Assembly (NCBI RefSeq): GCF_041380235.1
Contig: NZ_JBGIYY010000001.1
Coordinates: 324,004-388,003 of the forward strand
Reading direction: 5' to 3'
DNA length: 64,000 nt
Source: Glaciecola sp041380235
Lineage (GTDB): Bacteria; Pseudomonadota; Gammaproteobacteria; Enterobacterales; Alteromonadaceae
The position numbers and the translations under genes were made by a program. Positions within the stretch are counted from its first letter, which is position 1. Each line of letters begins with the position of its first letter. Shown in pieces: positions 17,422 through 26,966 of this stretch. The notes beneath the pieces are model-generated. The model made no database searches, had not been told where the DNA came from, and was given only the letters and a program-made list of their open reading frames with translations.

Positions 17422-19761
17422 CTATTTTATGAGTGCAGCAAGTTTCTTTATCAATACAGATTTATCAAGCGGCTTGGCAATGTAGTCATCCATACCAGCA
17501 TCTAAACATTTTTGTCGGTCACCGACCATTGCGTTTGCTGTTAGTGCGATAATTGGTATCGAAGCATACTTGTCCATTGCCGGAAAGCTACGTATAGTTC
17601 GAGTGGTTTCATAGCCATCTAAACGGGGCATCTGACAGTCAAGTAATATGAGGTCAAAGTGGTCTTCGGTGTGAGACTTGAGTGTCTCAAGGGCTGTAAT
17701 TCCGTCATCGGCAAGGGCATAGCTGAGTCCAAGTTGAGTCAACATGGTGGTAATGATGACCTGATTGATCTCGTTATCTTCTACAACCAAAATATGGCTA
17801 GCCTTAAGTGCAGGGAAGTCATGCTCGATAAACTCTGCTCGAGAATGCCGGTCTGTTTGAATATTTTCACTTTGATTGAGTGTAAAAGGTAGCTGTAAAG
17901 TGAAAGTAGAGCCTTTTCCCCGCTGACTTGAAACACTTATCTTACCGCCCATAAGCATCGCCAGTTCATTGGAAATTGAAAGACCTAAACCCGTACCTTG
18001 TGAGCGTTTTGTTGAACTAGAATCAAGCTGCTCAAAAGGCGAAAACAACTGCGATACTTTATCTTCATCGATACCGCAACCTGTATCAATAACCGAACAT
18101 ACAAAAACAATTTGTTGAGCGCTTTCAGCTTTTAATTTGGCGCGTATAGTAATCCCGCCACTATCAGTAAATTTTAGCGCATTGCTGAGCAAATTATAAA
18201 GTATCTGCTTTAGCCTGATCTCATCGCCAACCACTAAGCTCGAGTCTATAGATTGGGTTTTAAAGTCTAAGTATAGGCCCTTTTCATTCGCTTGAAGTCT
18301 ATATCCGCTCATAAGATCGTTGAGCAGAATGTTAAGATTAAAACTTTGATTTTGTAATACAACTTTACCGGCTTCAATTTTTGAAAAGTCTAAAATGTCA
18401 CCAATAATGGTCAAAAGATGAATAGAAGTGCTTTTTGCCAAATCTAGATAGCGTTCAAAATCAGCTGTATTTGTTTGGTCTTGATATTGACGATTTATAT
18501 CGCCCATAATATCTATTAAGCCCATAATACCGGAAATAGGCGTGCGAATTTCATGGCTCATGTTCGCTAAAAATACACTTTTTTGAATGTCTGCAGCCTT
18601 AGCTTTTTGCGCCATCGTTTTTGCTAATATGGCATTTTCTTGAGCCGCATTTTTAGCTTGTTCCAAAGCCGTTTTTGCGCGTTCTGATTCGGTCAGGTCG
18701 ATATTTACACCAGTAGCTTTGGTCGGGACGCCATTGTCATCGTAACTGGCTGCTGCCATGCCTAAAATGTGCTTAGTTTCCCCGGCGTCGGTCAGTATTC
18801 GAAAAGTATGATTGAAATACGCGTGTGAGTTCATCGCCTGTTCAAATATAGCTTGTGCTTGGTCCAGATCGTCGGGGTGAACGAGGTTTCTCCAGTCTTG
18901 AAAGGACAAACCTGAAGTATCTACTGGCTTTCCAAAAATTTGCAGAAGTCGTTCATCCCATACCAAACTATCAGAAGCAAAGTCATACTCCCAAACACCA
19001 ATTTCTGCCGCTTCAAGCGCGAGCATAGTGCGCTGCTCTAGTGACTGGCGAGACGCTTCATCTTCTTTAGCTTTTGTTAAATCTTTGAAGGTCCCGAAGC
19101 TTCGTACTACTTTTCCGTCATGGATTTCTGAGAACCCTTGAGCATTTACGGTGAGCTCGTTGCCCTTGTCGGTGATAAATTGCAGATCTAGGTTATAAGG
19201 CGCTCCGGTAGTTTCTAAAATGTCTAAGGCATTTAATAATGGTTGCACCGACACTTCAGGATAAAACCTGAGGCCATCTTCTATATTGGGCTTAAACGTT
19301 GCGCTATCGGTTTCGTGAATATCATGCACTTTTTGTGACCAATATAGTACCTTAGTAGAGAGGTCAATTTCCCAGTAGCCTGTATCGGTAACTTTTTCGA
19401 TAGCGTGCAGTGCAGACGATACGCGTTTTTGTTCGGATACATCCTCGCCCATAAAAAACAACTCTTGAGAATCGCTAGAGTAAGCCCATTGCCATTTGCA
19501 CCATAGGTAACTGCCGTCGGATTTTTTCCAGCGATGGGTATGTTGGATATTGGGTGAGCCAAAGTGCCTATCTAACAAGCGTGTTACCTGTTGCAAATCC
19601 TCTACATGAAAGAAATCGTAAATACTTTTGTTAATAAGTAGCTCAAAGTCAATCCCACTTGCACTGGCGGCAAATTTGTTTGCGTCCAAAATTTTACCCG
19701 TGTCAGAGCACCTTAGGTAGATATATTGCATGTGTTCGAAAAATTTGCTGGTTGTTATCAT
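17422..19761 (-). CDS. Hybrid sensor histidine kinase with PAS domains and a receiver domain
   Basis: A 779-residue phosphorelay kinase. Order: about three PAS units (residues ~1-110, ~120-230, ~245-360), a coiled linker, HisKA with phospho-His 403 (NMSHEIRTPISG), HATPase (LYNLLSNALKF, DTGCGID, GTGLGL), and a C-terminal receiver (HILVVEDNEIN) with phospho-Asp near 708 (LILLDCQMP). No transmembrane helix is seen, so sensing is probably cytoplasmic. It lacks an Hpt domain and no response regulator gene is adjacent. The stand-alone Hpt protein at 3934-4488 is a possible relay partner. Signal unknown. Confidence 0.92.
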   Translation of the reverse strand: MITTSKFFEHMQYIYLRCSDTGKILDANKFAASASGIDFELLINKSIYDFFHVEDLQQVTRLLDRHFGSPNIQHTHRWKKSDGSYLWCKWQWAYSSDSQELFFMGEDVSEQKRVSSALHAIEKVTDTGYWEIDLSTKVLYWSQKVHDIHETDSATFKPNIEDGLRFYPEVSVQPLLNALDILETTGAPYNLDLQFITDKGNELTVNAQGFSEIHDGKVVRSFGTFKDLTKAKEDEASRQSLEQRTMLALEAAEIGVWEYDFASDSLVWDERLLQIFGKPVDTSGLSFQDWRNLVHPDDLDQAQAIFEQAMNSHAYFNHTFRILTDAGETKHILGMAAASYDDNGVPTKATGVNIDLTESERAKTALEQAKNAAQENAILAKTMAQKAKAADIQKSVFLANMSHEIRTPISGIMGLIDIMGDINRQYQDQTNTADFERYLDLAKSTSIHLLTIIGDILDFSKIEAGKVVLQNQSFNLNILLNDLMSGYRLQANEKGLYLDFKTQSIDSSLVVGDEIRLKQILYNLLSNALKFTDSGGITIRAKLKAESAQQIVFVCSVIDTGCGIDEDKVSQLFSPFEQLDSSSTKRSQGTGLGLSISNELAMLMGGKISVSSQRGKGSTFTLQLPFTLNQSENIQTDRHSRAEFIEHDFPALKASHILVVEDNEINQVIITTMLTQLGLSYALADDGITALETLKSHTEDHFDLILLDCQMPRLDGYETTRTIRSFPAMDKYASIPIIALTANAMVGDRQKCLDAGMDDYIAKPLDKSVLIKKLAALIK

Positions 19762-19957
19762 CTATTGCTCAGCGTTTGGGGATCTTAACTAACTTAAGTT
19801 AACGGCTTTAAAGTAAAATGCATGAACTTGTGAAGCTAAAGATAGTAGTTAATCTGCAAAGCTGCATACTAATAAACATTTACTTTGGCTTTTGGGTGTG
19901 AAAATCGAATAATGTTGCCAAGTAAGGTGGGGCGATTTTAAGTGCAAAATAGAGGTT

Positions 19958-20596
19958 TTAGTCGTCATCTAACTTGCCTTTAAACTCACAAAGATCTTCG
20001 ATAATACAGCTGCCACAGCGTGGTTTTCGAGCGATACAGGTATAGCGTCCATGCAGTATTAACCAATGATGCACATCTACTTTAAATTCTTTGGGAACAA
20101 CCTTTAGTAGCTTTTCTTCGACTTTATCAACGTTTTTGCCCATGGCAAGTTTAGTGCGATTGCTAACCCTAAAAATGTGTGTGTCTACTGCAATGGTTGG
20201 CCAACCAAAGGCTGTGTTGAGAACAACGTTCGCGGTTTTCCGTCCAACTCCTGGCAAGGCTTCGAGAGCCTCTCTATTTTCCGGTACAATCGACTGGTAT
20301 TGATCTTTGAGAATACGGCAGGTTTCCAGTACATTTTTTGCTTTGGAATTAAACAAACCAATGGTCTTAATATAAGATTTAAGGCCATCCAAACCTAAGG
20401 CATAGATGCTTTCAGGCGTGTTAGCGACGGGAAAGAGTTTATCAGTGGCTTTATTTACCCCAACATCGGTTGCTTGAGCAGATAAAATTACGGCGATTAA
20501 GAGTTCAAAAGGACTGGAGTAATTAAGCTCAGTCGTGGGGTGGGGGTTGTTTTCCCGAAGGCGCGAAAGCATTTCATAACGTTTTGCCTGATTCAT
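19958..20596 (-). CDS. nth: Endonuclease III
   Basis: A base-excision DNA glycosylase/AP lyase for oxidised pyrimidines. The helix-hairpin-helix with catalytic Lys is in LPGVGRKTANVVLN, the catalytic Asp in VDTHIFRV, and the [4Fe-4S] loop Cys-x6-Cys-x2-Cys-x5-Cys is in CIARKPRCGSCIIEDLC. 212 residues (E. coli 211). It is the last gene of the rnf operon; its ATG overlaps the rnfE stop as ATGA. Confidence 0.97.
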   Translation of the reverse strand: MNQAKRYEMLSRLRENNPHPTTELNYSSPFELLIAVILSAQATDVGVNKATDKLFPVANTPESIYALGLDGLKSYIKTIGLFNSKAKNVLETCRILKDQYQSIVPENREALEALPGVGRKTANVVLNTAFGWPTIAVDTHIFRVSNRTKLAMGKNVDKVEEKLLKVVPKEFKVDVHHWLILHGRYTCIARKPRCGSCIIEDLCEFKGKLDDD

Positions 20597-21291
20597 AAAT
20601 CTGTGCCCGTAACACGTGCTCGCTGCACTACTTTTTTGTTTGCATGGGCCTCGCGCTTAGCGATAACATCGTCGATAATATTTTTTGCGGCTATTAACAG
20701 ACCCATACCTAAAAATGCGCCGGGGGGCAAAATGGCTAACAAAAAGTTTGATTCAGTGGTAAAAATTTGAATTTCTAATGCCGTCGCCCAATCTCCCAGC
20801 AATAACTCGGCTCCGGCCAGCAGCGTGCCATATCCTAATACTTCGCGCATTCCACCAAGCACCACCAATATCAGAGTAAAGCCCAAGCCCATCGCTAGTC
20901 CGTCAAAGGCCGCAAAAGGTACGGGGTTTTTTGAAGCGTAGGCTTCCGCACGGCCGATAATGGCGCAGTTGGTGACAATCAACGGAATGAAGATGCCTAA
21001 GGCTTGATAGAGCTCAAATGTATAAGCATGCATCACCAGTTCGACGATGGTCACAAAAGCCGCAATGATCATAACAAAGATTGGAATGCGGATCTCATTG
21101 GGAACAAAGTTACGCACCAGCGACACGGTAATATTTGAGCCGAGTAACACTAGGGTAGTGGCTAAACCTAAACCTAGGCCGTTGACGACCGTTCCGGTGA
21201 CAGCCAGCAGTGGACACAAGCCCAGCAGTTGCACAATGGCGGGATTGTTTTTCCAAAGTCCCTGAATGCCTAAATTTTTATATTCATTCAT
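20593..21291 (-). CDS. rnfE: Rnf complex membrane subunit RnfE
   Basis: Integral membrane subunit of the Rnf ferredoxin:NAD+ oxidoreductase (called Rsx in E. coli). The start MNEYKNLGIQGLWKNN at 21291 fits the family; the longer open frame runs into rnfG. Multi-helix, with the conserved QLLGLCPLLAVT helix and cysteine that resemble RnfA. About 232 residues. It overlaps rnfG by 8 bp and nth by 4 bp. Confidence 0.95.
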   Translation of the reverse strand: MNEYKNLGIQGLWKNNPAIVQLLGLCPLLAVTGTVVNGLGLGLATTLVLLGSNITVSLVRNFVPNEIRIPIFVMIIAAFVTIVELVMHAYTFELYQALGIFIPLIVTNCAIIGRAEAYASKNPVPFAAFDGLAMGLGFTLILVVLGGMREVLGYGTLLAGAELLLGDWATALEIQIFTTESNFLLAILPPGAFLGMGLLIAAKNIIDDVIAKREAHANKKVVQRARVTGTDL

Positions 21292-21940
21292 CTGCTGGTT
21301 CCATATTGGCCATTTGACCATTGCAATTTGACGCAGAGGTATACAGCTGTGCCTGATGTTTGTTTACATATATTAGGGTGTTTTTAACAGCGTTGATTAC
21401 AGCGCGTGGCGTAATGGTTGCGCCGGTAAACTGATCAAACTGACCACCATCCTTTTTTACCTGCCAGCGACCTTCTGTTTGTTCTGAGTAACTCACGCCG
21501 GTAAAGGATAAGACCCAATCACTAATTCGTAAATCGATTTTATCACCAAGCCCTGGGGTTTCTTTGTGTTCAACAACTCTCGCTCCCAGTACCGTTTGAT
21601 TGGTATCTATCGCCACTACTAGCTCAATGTTGCCGCTGTAGCCATCGGGTGCTGTGGTCTCAACAATTAAGGCGACGCTGTTGCCTGCATCACGTGCTCG
21701 AAATACACGTTGTGCTCGTTCACCTAAGAGAGGATCAGGCTGCACGATTATGCAGTCTGTGTGCAGCGGGTTGTCATGGGCACTTTCGGGCACTAGTTCA
21801 TTGAGTACACTTAACAGCTGTTTTTCTCGAGCGAGGGCAATGGTGTCTTTCGTTGCGTAAAAGGTGACGGCAATTAATGCGGTGCAGACTAATGCGAACA
21901 CGCCCAATATCGCTCCGTTTTTACCCATGTAACGAATCAT
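21284..21940 (-). CDS. rnfG: Rnf complex flavoprotein subunit RnfG
   Basis: A membrane-anchored periplasmic subunit with covalently bound FMN. One N-terminal helix (GAILGVFALVCTALIAV) precedes the FMN domain; the flavinylation motif is FTGATITPRAV (the Thr of the S/T-G-A-T motif). The start at 21940 (MIRYMGKNG) has AGGAACCGTAGG just upstream and begins directly after the rnfD stop; earlier in-frame codons lie inside rnfD. About 218 residues. Confidence 0.95.
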   Translation of the reverse strand: MIRYMGKNGAILGVFALVCTALIAVTFYATKDTIALAREKQLLSVLNELVPESAHDNPLHTDCIIVQPDPLLGERAQRVFRARDAGNSVALIVETTAPDGYSGNIELVVAIDTNQTVLGARVVEHKETPGLGDKIDLRISDWVLSFTGVSYSEQTEGRWQVKKDGGQFDQFTGATITPRAVINAVKNTLIYVNKHQAQLYTSASNCNGQMANMEPADE

Positions 21941-21941
21941 C

Positions 21942-23030
21942 CTACGGTTCCTTTTTCGAATGGATGGCCGATGCTTTGACACGGTGACCATAGGTGCGAG
22001 GACGAGTATAATAGTCGATTAGAGGCACAGCCATATTTAACAACACGACCGCAAAGGCGACCGCATCAGGATAGTTCCCCCACGTTCGAATAATGATGAT
22101 CCAAGCGCCAATAGAAGCACCAAATATGATGCGCCCTTTATTTGTGGTAGATGCCGATACGGGATCTGTAGCAATAAAAAATGCGCCTATAATTAACGAC
22201 CCATTTAATAAATGAAAGCTTGGAGATGCATGTTGAGAGCTATCAACCAAGAATAGAATCAGCGCAACCGTCATTGCCCCTGCAATCATGCTAATGGGTA
22301 TATGCCAGTTTATAACTTTGAGTTTTAGCAGCGCAATACCGCCTGCTAAATATGCCAGTGAGATGGGCGCCCATCCAATTCCCCAAGAGCCCGAAAAAAT
22401 GCTGCTTTGCAAGGCTTCGCCAACAGTATAATTTTGCACCAGCTGGGTTTTCACATGGTCAAGAGGCGTTGCCATGCTCATTCCATCATAGCCAACTCTA
22501 AGTTGCGCGATACTGTAACCATCCACCGTGAAGCCAGTAAAAATGGTGTATATTGCATCCATAAATGTAAAGCTCTGCTCAGCTAAACTTAAGGGGGGAA
22601 GCCAAGAAGTCATCTGTACCGGAAACGAAATCAGAAGCATCACATAGCCGGCCATGGCCGGATTGAACATATTAAATCCTAGGCCGCCATAGGCTTGTTT
22701 GACTACTGCAATTGCAAAAAAGCTTCCGATTACCACCACCCACCATGGCGCAAGCGGCGGAATACAAATTCCTAACAGCAATCCAGCTAAAGCGGCGCTT
22801 GAATCTTTTACGACCCGCTCAGTGTTTTTTTTGCGTAGCTCAACGATCAAGGCTTCGGTGACCACCGCAGTGATGATGCCCAATGTGATTTGAAACAAAA
22901 CGCCTATGCCAAAAAACCAAAACTGCAGCAACACACCAGGAATACAGGCATACATAACAAGGCGCATTACCTGTCCGGTATCGCGCTGATTGTGATGATG
23001 AGGGGAGCTGGCCACTTGTAGTTTACTCAT
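21942..23030 (-). CDS. rnfD: Rnf complex membrane subunit RnfD
   Basis: A multi-pass membrane subunit with covalent FMN (NqrB-like). The flavin-attachment region is TDPVSASTTNKGR, with Thr as the attachment residue. Start MSKLQVASSPHHH at 23030 matches the family; it overlaps the rnfC end by 8 bp in another frame. 362 residues, about ten hydrophobic helices. Confidence 0.95.
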   Translation of the reverse strand: MSKLQVASSPHHHNQRDTGQVMRLVMYACIPGVLLQFWFFGIGVLFQITLGIITAVVTEALIVELRKKNTERVVKDSSAALAGLLLGICIPPLAPWWVVVIGSFFAIAVVKQAYGGLGFNMFNPAMAGYVMLLISFPVQMTSWLPPLSLAEQSFTFMDAIYTIFTGFTVDGYSIAQLRVGYDGMSMATPLDHVKTQLVQNYTVGEALQSSIFSGSWGIGWAPISLAYLAGGIALLKLKVINWHIPISMIAGAMTVALILFLVDSSQHASPSFHLLNGSLIIGAFFIATDPVSASTTNKGRIIFGASIGAWIIIIRTWGNYPDAVAFAVVLLNMAVPLIDYYTRPRTYGHRVKASAIHSKKEP

Positions 23031-24876
23031 CGGACGCTTTGTTTTCCTTTGCTTGTTTCGCTTGCTGTGCTTTTTTCGCTTTTGCTCTGGCAATCGCGGC
23101 TGCAACTTTTGCTTTTTTTGCATTAGCGGCATCGTCTGCTGATGAATTAGGTTCAGCGTTTACCTTTAAGGCATCAATATCTTGGGCGTCGCTATCAGTA
23201 GGTAAGGCCGCAGACTTAGAAATTTCAGTATTGGCAGAAGGGCGTTCTTTTGCCCTTTCAACATAAGTTTCTTCGCTTACTGCAGAGATTTGCTCATTGT
23301 TTTGCTTCGCCATCGCCGCTTTTTTCGCTTTCGCTCTGGCTAATGCCGCTGCGATTTTGTCTTTTGCGGCGCCACCATCGTTCGTCATGGTTTGCGCTCT
23401 TGCTTGTGCAGCTAGCCTATGCTTTTCCTCGCGAGCGTCTTTGTCTTTTTGTAAGCGTGCCTTTCTTGCTTCAAAACGGATACGTGCTTTTTCAGCTTTT
23501 TCTTTTTCAACTTGCTGCAGGCGAATATCGGCTTTGGCTTTTCGATAATAATGTACTAATGGAATTTCGCTTGGACAAACGTAGGCGCAAGCACCGCACT
23601 CTATGCAATCAAATAAGTTATATTCTTGAGCTTGTTCATATTCTTTGGCTTTGCTATGCCAAAACAGTTGCTGTGGCAATAGTGAGGCTGGACAGGCGTC
23701 AGCGCAGGCTGAACAGCGAATGCACGCTCTTTCATCTTCAAGGGTTGGCAATTCTTTATTCGCCGGCACCAATATACAGTTAGTAATTTTGACCACAGGC
23801 ACTTGCACCGAACTCAAGGTAAAACCCATCATAGGACCGCCCATAATAATGCGCGGATATGCTTGTTTATCACTGTCGTAGTTTGCATGTGTCAGTAAGT
23901 GCTTTACGGGGGTACCAATCCGCGCCCACACGTTTTGTGGTGTTTCGACGGCATCACCGGTAATCGTTACTACGCGCTCAATGAGCGGTTTGCCTTCAAT
24001 TACGGCATCGGCAATTGCGTAGCAGGTCCCAACGTTATACATCAAGCATCCTACATCAACGGGTAGACCATCAGCCGGCACTTCCCGCGAGCTCAGCACT
24101 TGGATGAGTTGCTTTTCACCGCCTGCGGGATACTTCGTAGGCACACTGACTACCTGATAATTATCTTGCTGCTGGCAGGCGATAGAAAGCGTATTAAACG
24201 CTTCCGGCTTGTTATTTTCAACGGCTACGATAACTTGTTTAGGCTGCAATAGGTGATACAAAATATCGATGCCCTGACGAATTTGCCAGGCATGCTCTCG
24301 CATCAGCCGATCGTCTGAAGTAATGTACGGCTCGCATTCAATGCCGTTGATAATCAAAAATTCAATGGGTTTTACATTGTTCGATTTTAAGTGGGTAGGA
24401 AATCCTGCTCCCCCCATGCCGCTGATTCCGGCTTGGCATATGGCCTCTATAATTTCGTTTTTTGTGCGTTTGGTATAATCACTGAGCGGTTTAAACTCAT
24501 AAGCGGTATCAAGACCGTCGACTTCTATGCTAATGGTGAGCTCACTGATACCAGAGGGGTGCGCAGCTACATGGTCGCCTATGGCGATGACCTTACCAGA
24601 CGTGGAAGCATGCACCGGCACAGCGAAGGCACTCTCACTTGCGGTTAAAGGCTGCCCTTTAGCCACTAGCTCGCCCACCTTGACAATGATATCGCCATTC
24701 ACGCCAATGTGCTGCTTTACGGGGATATGAATAAGGTCGGGCAAGGCAATGCGCTGAATCTCAGTTTGATTTGATTTTGTTTTATTCTGCTGGGGATGAA
24801 CCCCACCTGGGAAGTCCCAAAGTTGCTGAAGGGCAAGGCGTTCCATAATATGGTCGTAATCTGCAAACATCGTCAT
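23023..24876 (-). CDS. rnfC: Rnf complex NADH-binding subunit RnfC
   Basis: The soluble subunit that exchanges electrons with NAD and carries two [4Fe-4S] clusters. Glycine-rich nucleotide region (GISGMGGAGFPTHLK, then GGEKQLIQVLSSREVP) comes first, then CIRCSACADACPASLLP and CIECGACAYVCPSEIPL. After about residue 450 the chain becomes Ala/Lys-rich and repetitive: ALARAKAKKAAMAKQ and AIARAKAKKAQQAKQ are near copies. Such variable tails are usual in gammaproteobacterial RnfC. 617 residues. ATGA overlap with rnfB. Confidence 0.95.
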   Translation of the reverse strand: MTMFADYDHIMERLALQQLWDFPGGVHPQQNKTKSNQTEIQRIALPDLIHIPVKQHIGVNGDIIVKVGELVAKGQPLTASESAFAVPVHASTSGKVIAIGDHVAAHPSGISELTISIEVDGLDTAYEFKPLSDYTKRTKNEIIEAICQAGISGMGGAGFPTHLKSNNVKPIEFLIINGIECEPYITSDDRLMREHAWQIRQGIDILYHLLQPKQVIVAVENNKPEAFNTLSIACQQQDNYQVVSVPTKYPAGGEKQLIQVLSSREVPADGLPVDVGCLMYNVGTCYAIADAVIEGKPLIERVVTITGDAVETPQNVWARIGTPVKHLLTHANYDSDKQAYPRIIMGGPMMGFTLSSVQVPVVKITNCILVPANKELPTLEDERACIRCSACADACPASLLPQQLFWHSKAKEYEQAQEYNLFDCIECGACAYVCPSEIPLVHYYRKAKADIRLQQVEKEKAEKARIRFEARKARLQKDKDAREEKHRLAAQARAQTMTNDGGAAKDKIAAALARAKAKKAAMAKQNNEQISAVSEETYVERAKERPSANTEISKSAALPTDSDAQDIDALKVNAEPNSSADDAANAKKAKVAAAIARAKAKKAQQAKQAKENKASDE

Positions 24877-25445
24877 GATACCTGCTTAATCTGAATGTCG
24901 CCGACCGAAACGCGTTTAAAGTCCCATTGCCATGCTTCACTGCTATCGTTAAGGGGGATCATATCAATGCAGTCTACAGGGCAGGGATCAACGCATAAAT
25001 CACATCCTGTGCATTCGTCTATAATGACAGTGTGCATCTGTTTTGCTGCACCTAAGATAGCGTCTACGGGGCATGCTTGAATACACTTCGTGCAACCGAT
25101 GCATTCATCTTCTCGAATAAATGCGACTTTTTTAACATCTTCGACACCATGTGCAGCATCAAGTGGTTTTGCATCAACTCCCATTAAAGCGGCAAGATCT
25201 TTAATAGTGGCCTCGCCACCAGGCGGGCATTTATTGATTTCATCACCATTGGCGATTGCTTCAGCATAGGGGCGACAACCGGGGTAACCGCACTGTCCAC
25301 ACTGGGTTTGCGGCAAAATCTGATCGATTTGTTCGACTAGTGGATCACTTTCAACCTTAAAGCGGATTGATGCATAGCCCAATAGTGCACCAAAAATTAG
25401 TGCAATTAGCGACACGACCAAAATAGCAATGAGGGTTAGCGTCAT
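24873..25445 (-). CDS. rnfB: Rnf complex iron-sulfur subunit RnfB
   Basis: Ferredoxin-like entry subunit on the cytoplasmic face. One N-terminal membrane helix, a CGQCGYPGCRPYAEAI cluster motif, then two ferredoxin clusters (CIGCTKCIQACP and CTGCDLCVDPCP). 190 residues. ATGA overlaps at both ends show tight coupling with rnfA and rnfC. Confidence 0.97.
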   Translation of the reverse strand: MTLTLIAILVVSLIALIFGALLGYASIRFKVESDPLVEQIDQILPQTQCGQCGYPGCRPYAEAIANGDEINKCPPGGEATIKDLAALMGVDAKPLDAAHGVEDVKKVAFIREDECIGCTKCIQACPVDAILGAAKQMHTVIIDECTGCDLCVDPCPVDCIDMIPLNDSSEAWQWDFKRVSVGDIQIKQVS

Positions 25446-26020
25446 TTAATCAAGCCTGTAAAACCCATAAATGCCAATGACATGAGTCCTGCGGTGATCA
25501 TGGCAATGGACGCACCTTTGAATGGCGTTGGCACGTCTGCAGCAGCCAACCGCTCGCGCATTGCAGAAAACAAAATTAATACGAAAGAAAAACCAACCGC
25601 TGCGCCAAAGCCATACACAATTGATTCTAGAAAATTATGTTGTTTAGTGGTGTTTAACAAGGCCACACCTAATACGGCGCAGTTTGTGGTAATGAGCGGT
25701 AAAAAGATACCTAACAGTCGATAGAGACTAGGGCTTGTTTTGCGCACGACCATTTCGGTAAATTGCACGACTACCGCAATGACTAAGATAAAGCTTAAGG
25801 TGCGCAAATATTCTATGCCCAAGGGCAACAAAATGTACGATTCAACTAAGTAGCTACTCATAGAAGCAATGGTCAGCACAAAAGTCGTGGCCATCGACAT
25901 TCCCATTGCCGTCTCTAGTTTGCCAGACACCCCCATAAAGGGGCATAGCCCAAGAAACTGAACTAGTACAAAATTGTTAACCAGTACTGTGCCTAAAAGT
26001 AGCAGCAATATTTCAGTCAT
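25442..26020 (-). CDS. rnfA: Rnf complex membrane subunit RnfA
   Basis: First gene of the operon. A six-helix membrane protein (192 residues) with the typical start MTEILLLLLGTVLVNNFVLV and conserved FLGLCPFMGVS. Together RnfA-RnfE couple electron flow between ferredoxin and NAD to ion movement across the membrane; in E. coli the homologous Rsx complex resets SoxR. Confidence 0.97.
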   Translation of the reverse strand: MTEILLLLLGTVLVNNFVLVQFLGLCPFMGVSGKLETAMGMSMATTFVLTIASMSSYLVESYILLPLGIEYLRTLSFILVIAVVVQFTEMVVRKTSPSLYRLLGIFLPLITTNCAVLGVALLNTTKQHNFLESIVYGFGAAVGFSFVLILFSAMRERLAAADVPTPFKGASIAMITAGLMSLAFMGFTGLIK

Positions 26021-26273
26021 GTGTAAGGTTTATGCCTTTGCGCAAGCGATATATTCATTGGCACTGAGTGTTGCAGGTTTGCAATTGGATGACAAAAACC
26101 ATCGAGTACCAAAACGATGTGGAATTATCGCTTTTTCAGCTCGATTAAACAACACGTTATCGCTGTGCTTGTATGGATAAATTTGAAAGTTTGTAAAGTT
26201 ACAACGCAAGTGGTGATGATAAGCACTAGATTTGGAAGCGTGAAGATTTTTAAACAGAAGCTAGCAACGTTGA

Positions 26274-26350
26274 TGGCTCCCCCTCCCCGACTCGAACGGG
26301 GGACCTGCGGATTAACAGTCCGTCGCTCTAACCAACTGAGCTAAGGGGGA
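26274..26350 (-). tRNA. tRNA-Asn (GUU), second copy in the transcript
   Basis: Reads on the minus strand as a full 77-nt tRNA with encoded CCA. Acceptor TCCCCCT pairs with AGGGGGA, D-arm GCTC/GAGC, anticodon stem ACGGA/TCCGC-side with loop CTGTTAA (anticodon GTT), and T-arm CCCCG-TTCGAGT-CGGGG. Identical in sequence to the copy 27 bp upstream. Confidence 0.97.
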
Positions 26351-26377
26351 ATTCTCAATGTTATATTCGCTAAAAGA

Positions 26378-26454
26378 TGGCTCCCCCTCCCCGACTCGAA
26401 CGGGGGACCTGCGGATTAACAGTCCGTCGCTCTAACCAACTGAGCTAAGGGGGA
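26378..26454 (-). tRNA. tRNA-Asn (GUU), first copy in the transcript
   Basis: Identical to the downstream copy, with anticodon GTT and encoded CCA. It lies 15 bp from the expected start site of a near-consensus promoter, so the two tRNAs are probably cut from one precursor. Confidence 0.97.
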
Positions 26455-26475
26455 CCGGCCTTTTAACGGATGCGC

Positions 26476-26504
26476 ATATTAATGAGCATCTACTTAACTG
26501 TCAA
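26476..26504 (-). promoter_or_regulatory. Sigma-70 promoter of the tRNA-Asn pair
   Basis: On the minus strand TTGACA (26504-26499), a 17-bp spacer, then TAATAT (26481-26476), followed by a GC-rich discriminator (GCGCATCCG). This is near-ideal and has the features of a stable-RNA promoter under stringent control. Confidence 0.85.
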
Positions 26505-26966
26505 TAAACAATTGCTGTTTTTTGAATTTTATTGTTACTACTATCGCCTTGAACATATATTTATCGGCGGTAAATCACAGTACATAATTACTGAATCAAA
26601 AATGTAATTTTAGTCACTCTGGTATTTTTTTAATGAGCATAGATTTAAAGAATATTTTAAAAGTTAGCAATACCCTCGTTAGGATTGAGATGTTTTTTAT
26701 AATCACGTTTTTTGCAAGTGCTTTTATCGATTGTATGTAAGATATTAGGCAAAAATTTGTTTGGATATTGTTTTTATTACTTATAACTTATTTATTCTAA
26801 ATTTAAATTAATTTGAAAAAAAAGTATTAAAATTATATTGATCACTGTGCTTGTGTACAGGTGTTCATAAAAGTGTAATAGAGCAATCGGAATTGAATGG
26901 TTAGTAACAACTTACATTAGCTTTTGTAAAAAACTTTGGAGATACCGTCAGTATTAAGGCGTAGCC

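Noticed and set aside
23039..23783. Open plus-strand frames opposite the rnfC tail
   Set aside because: They are the Cys/Phe/Ala-rich antisense of the Ala/Lys-rich repeat; the rnf genes explain the region.
26274..26454. Direct repeat that could look like a short CRISPR or insertion repeat
   Set aside because: Both copies fold as complete tRNA-Asn genes. No CRISPR array is seen anywhere in the window.
26466..26490. Sequence GGATGCGCATATTAATGAGC resembles a dif recombination site
   Set aside because: Only the left arm is similar, the right arm does not match, and the segment is fully explained by the -10 region and discriminator of the tRNA promoter.
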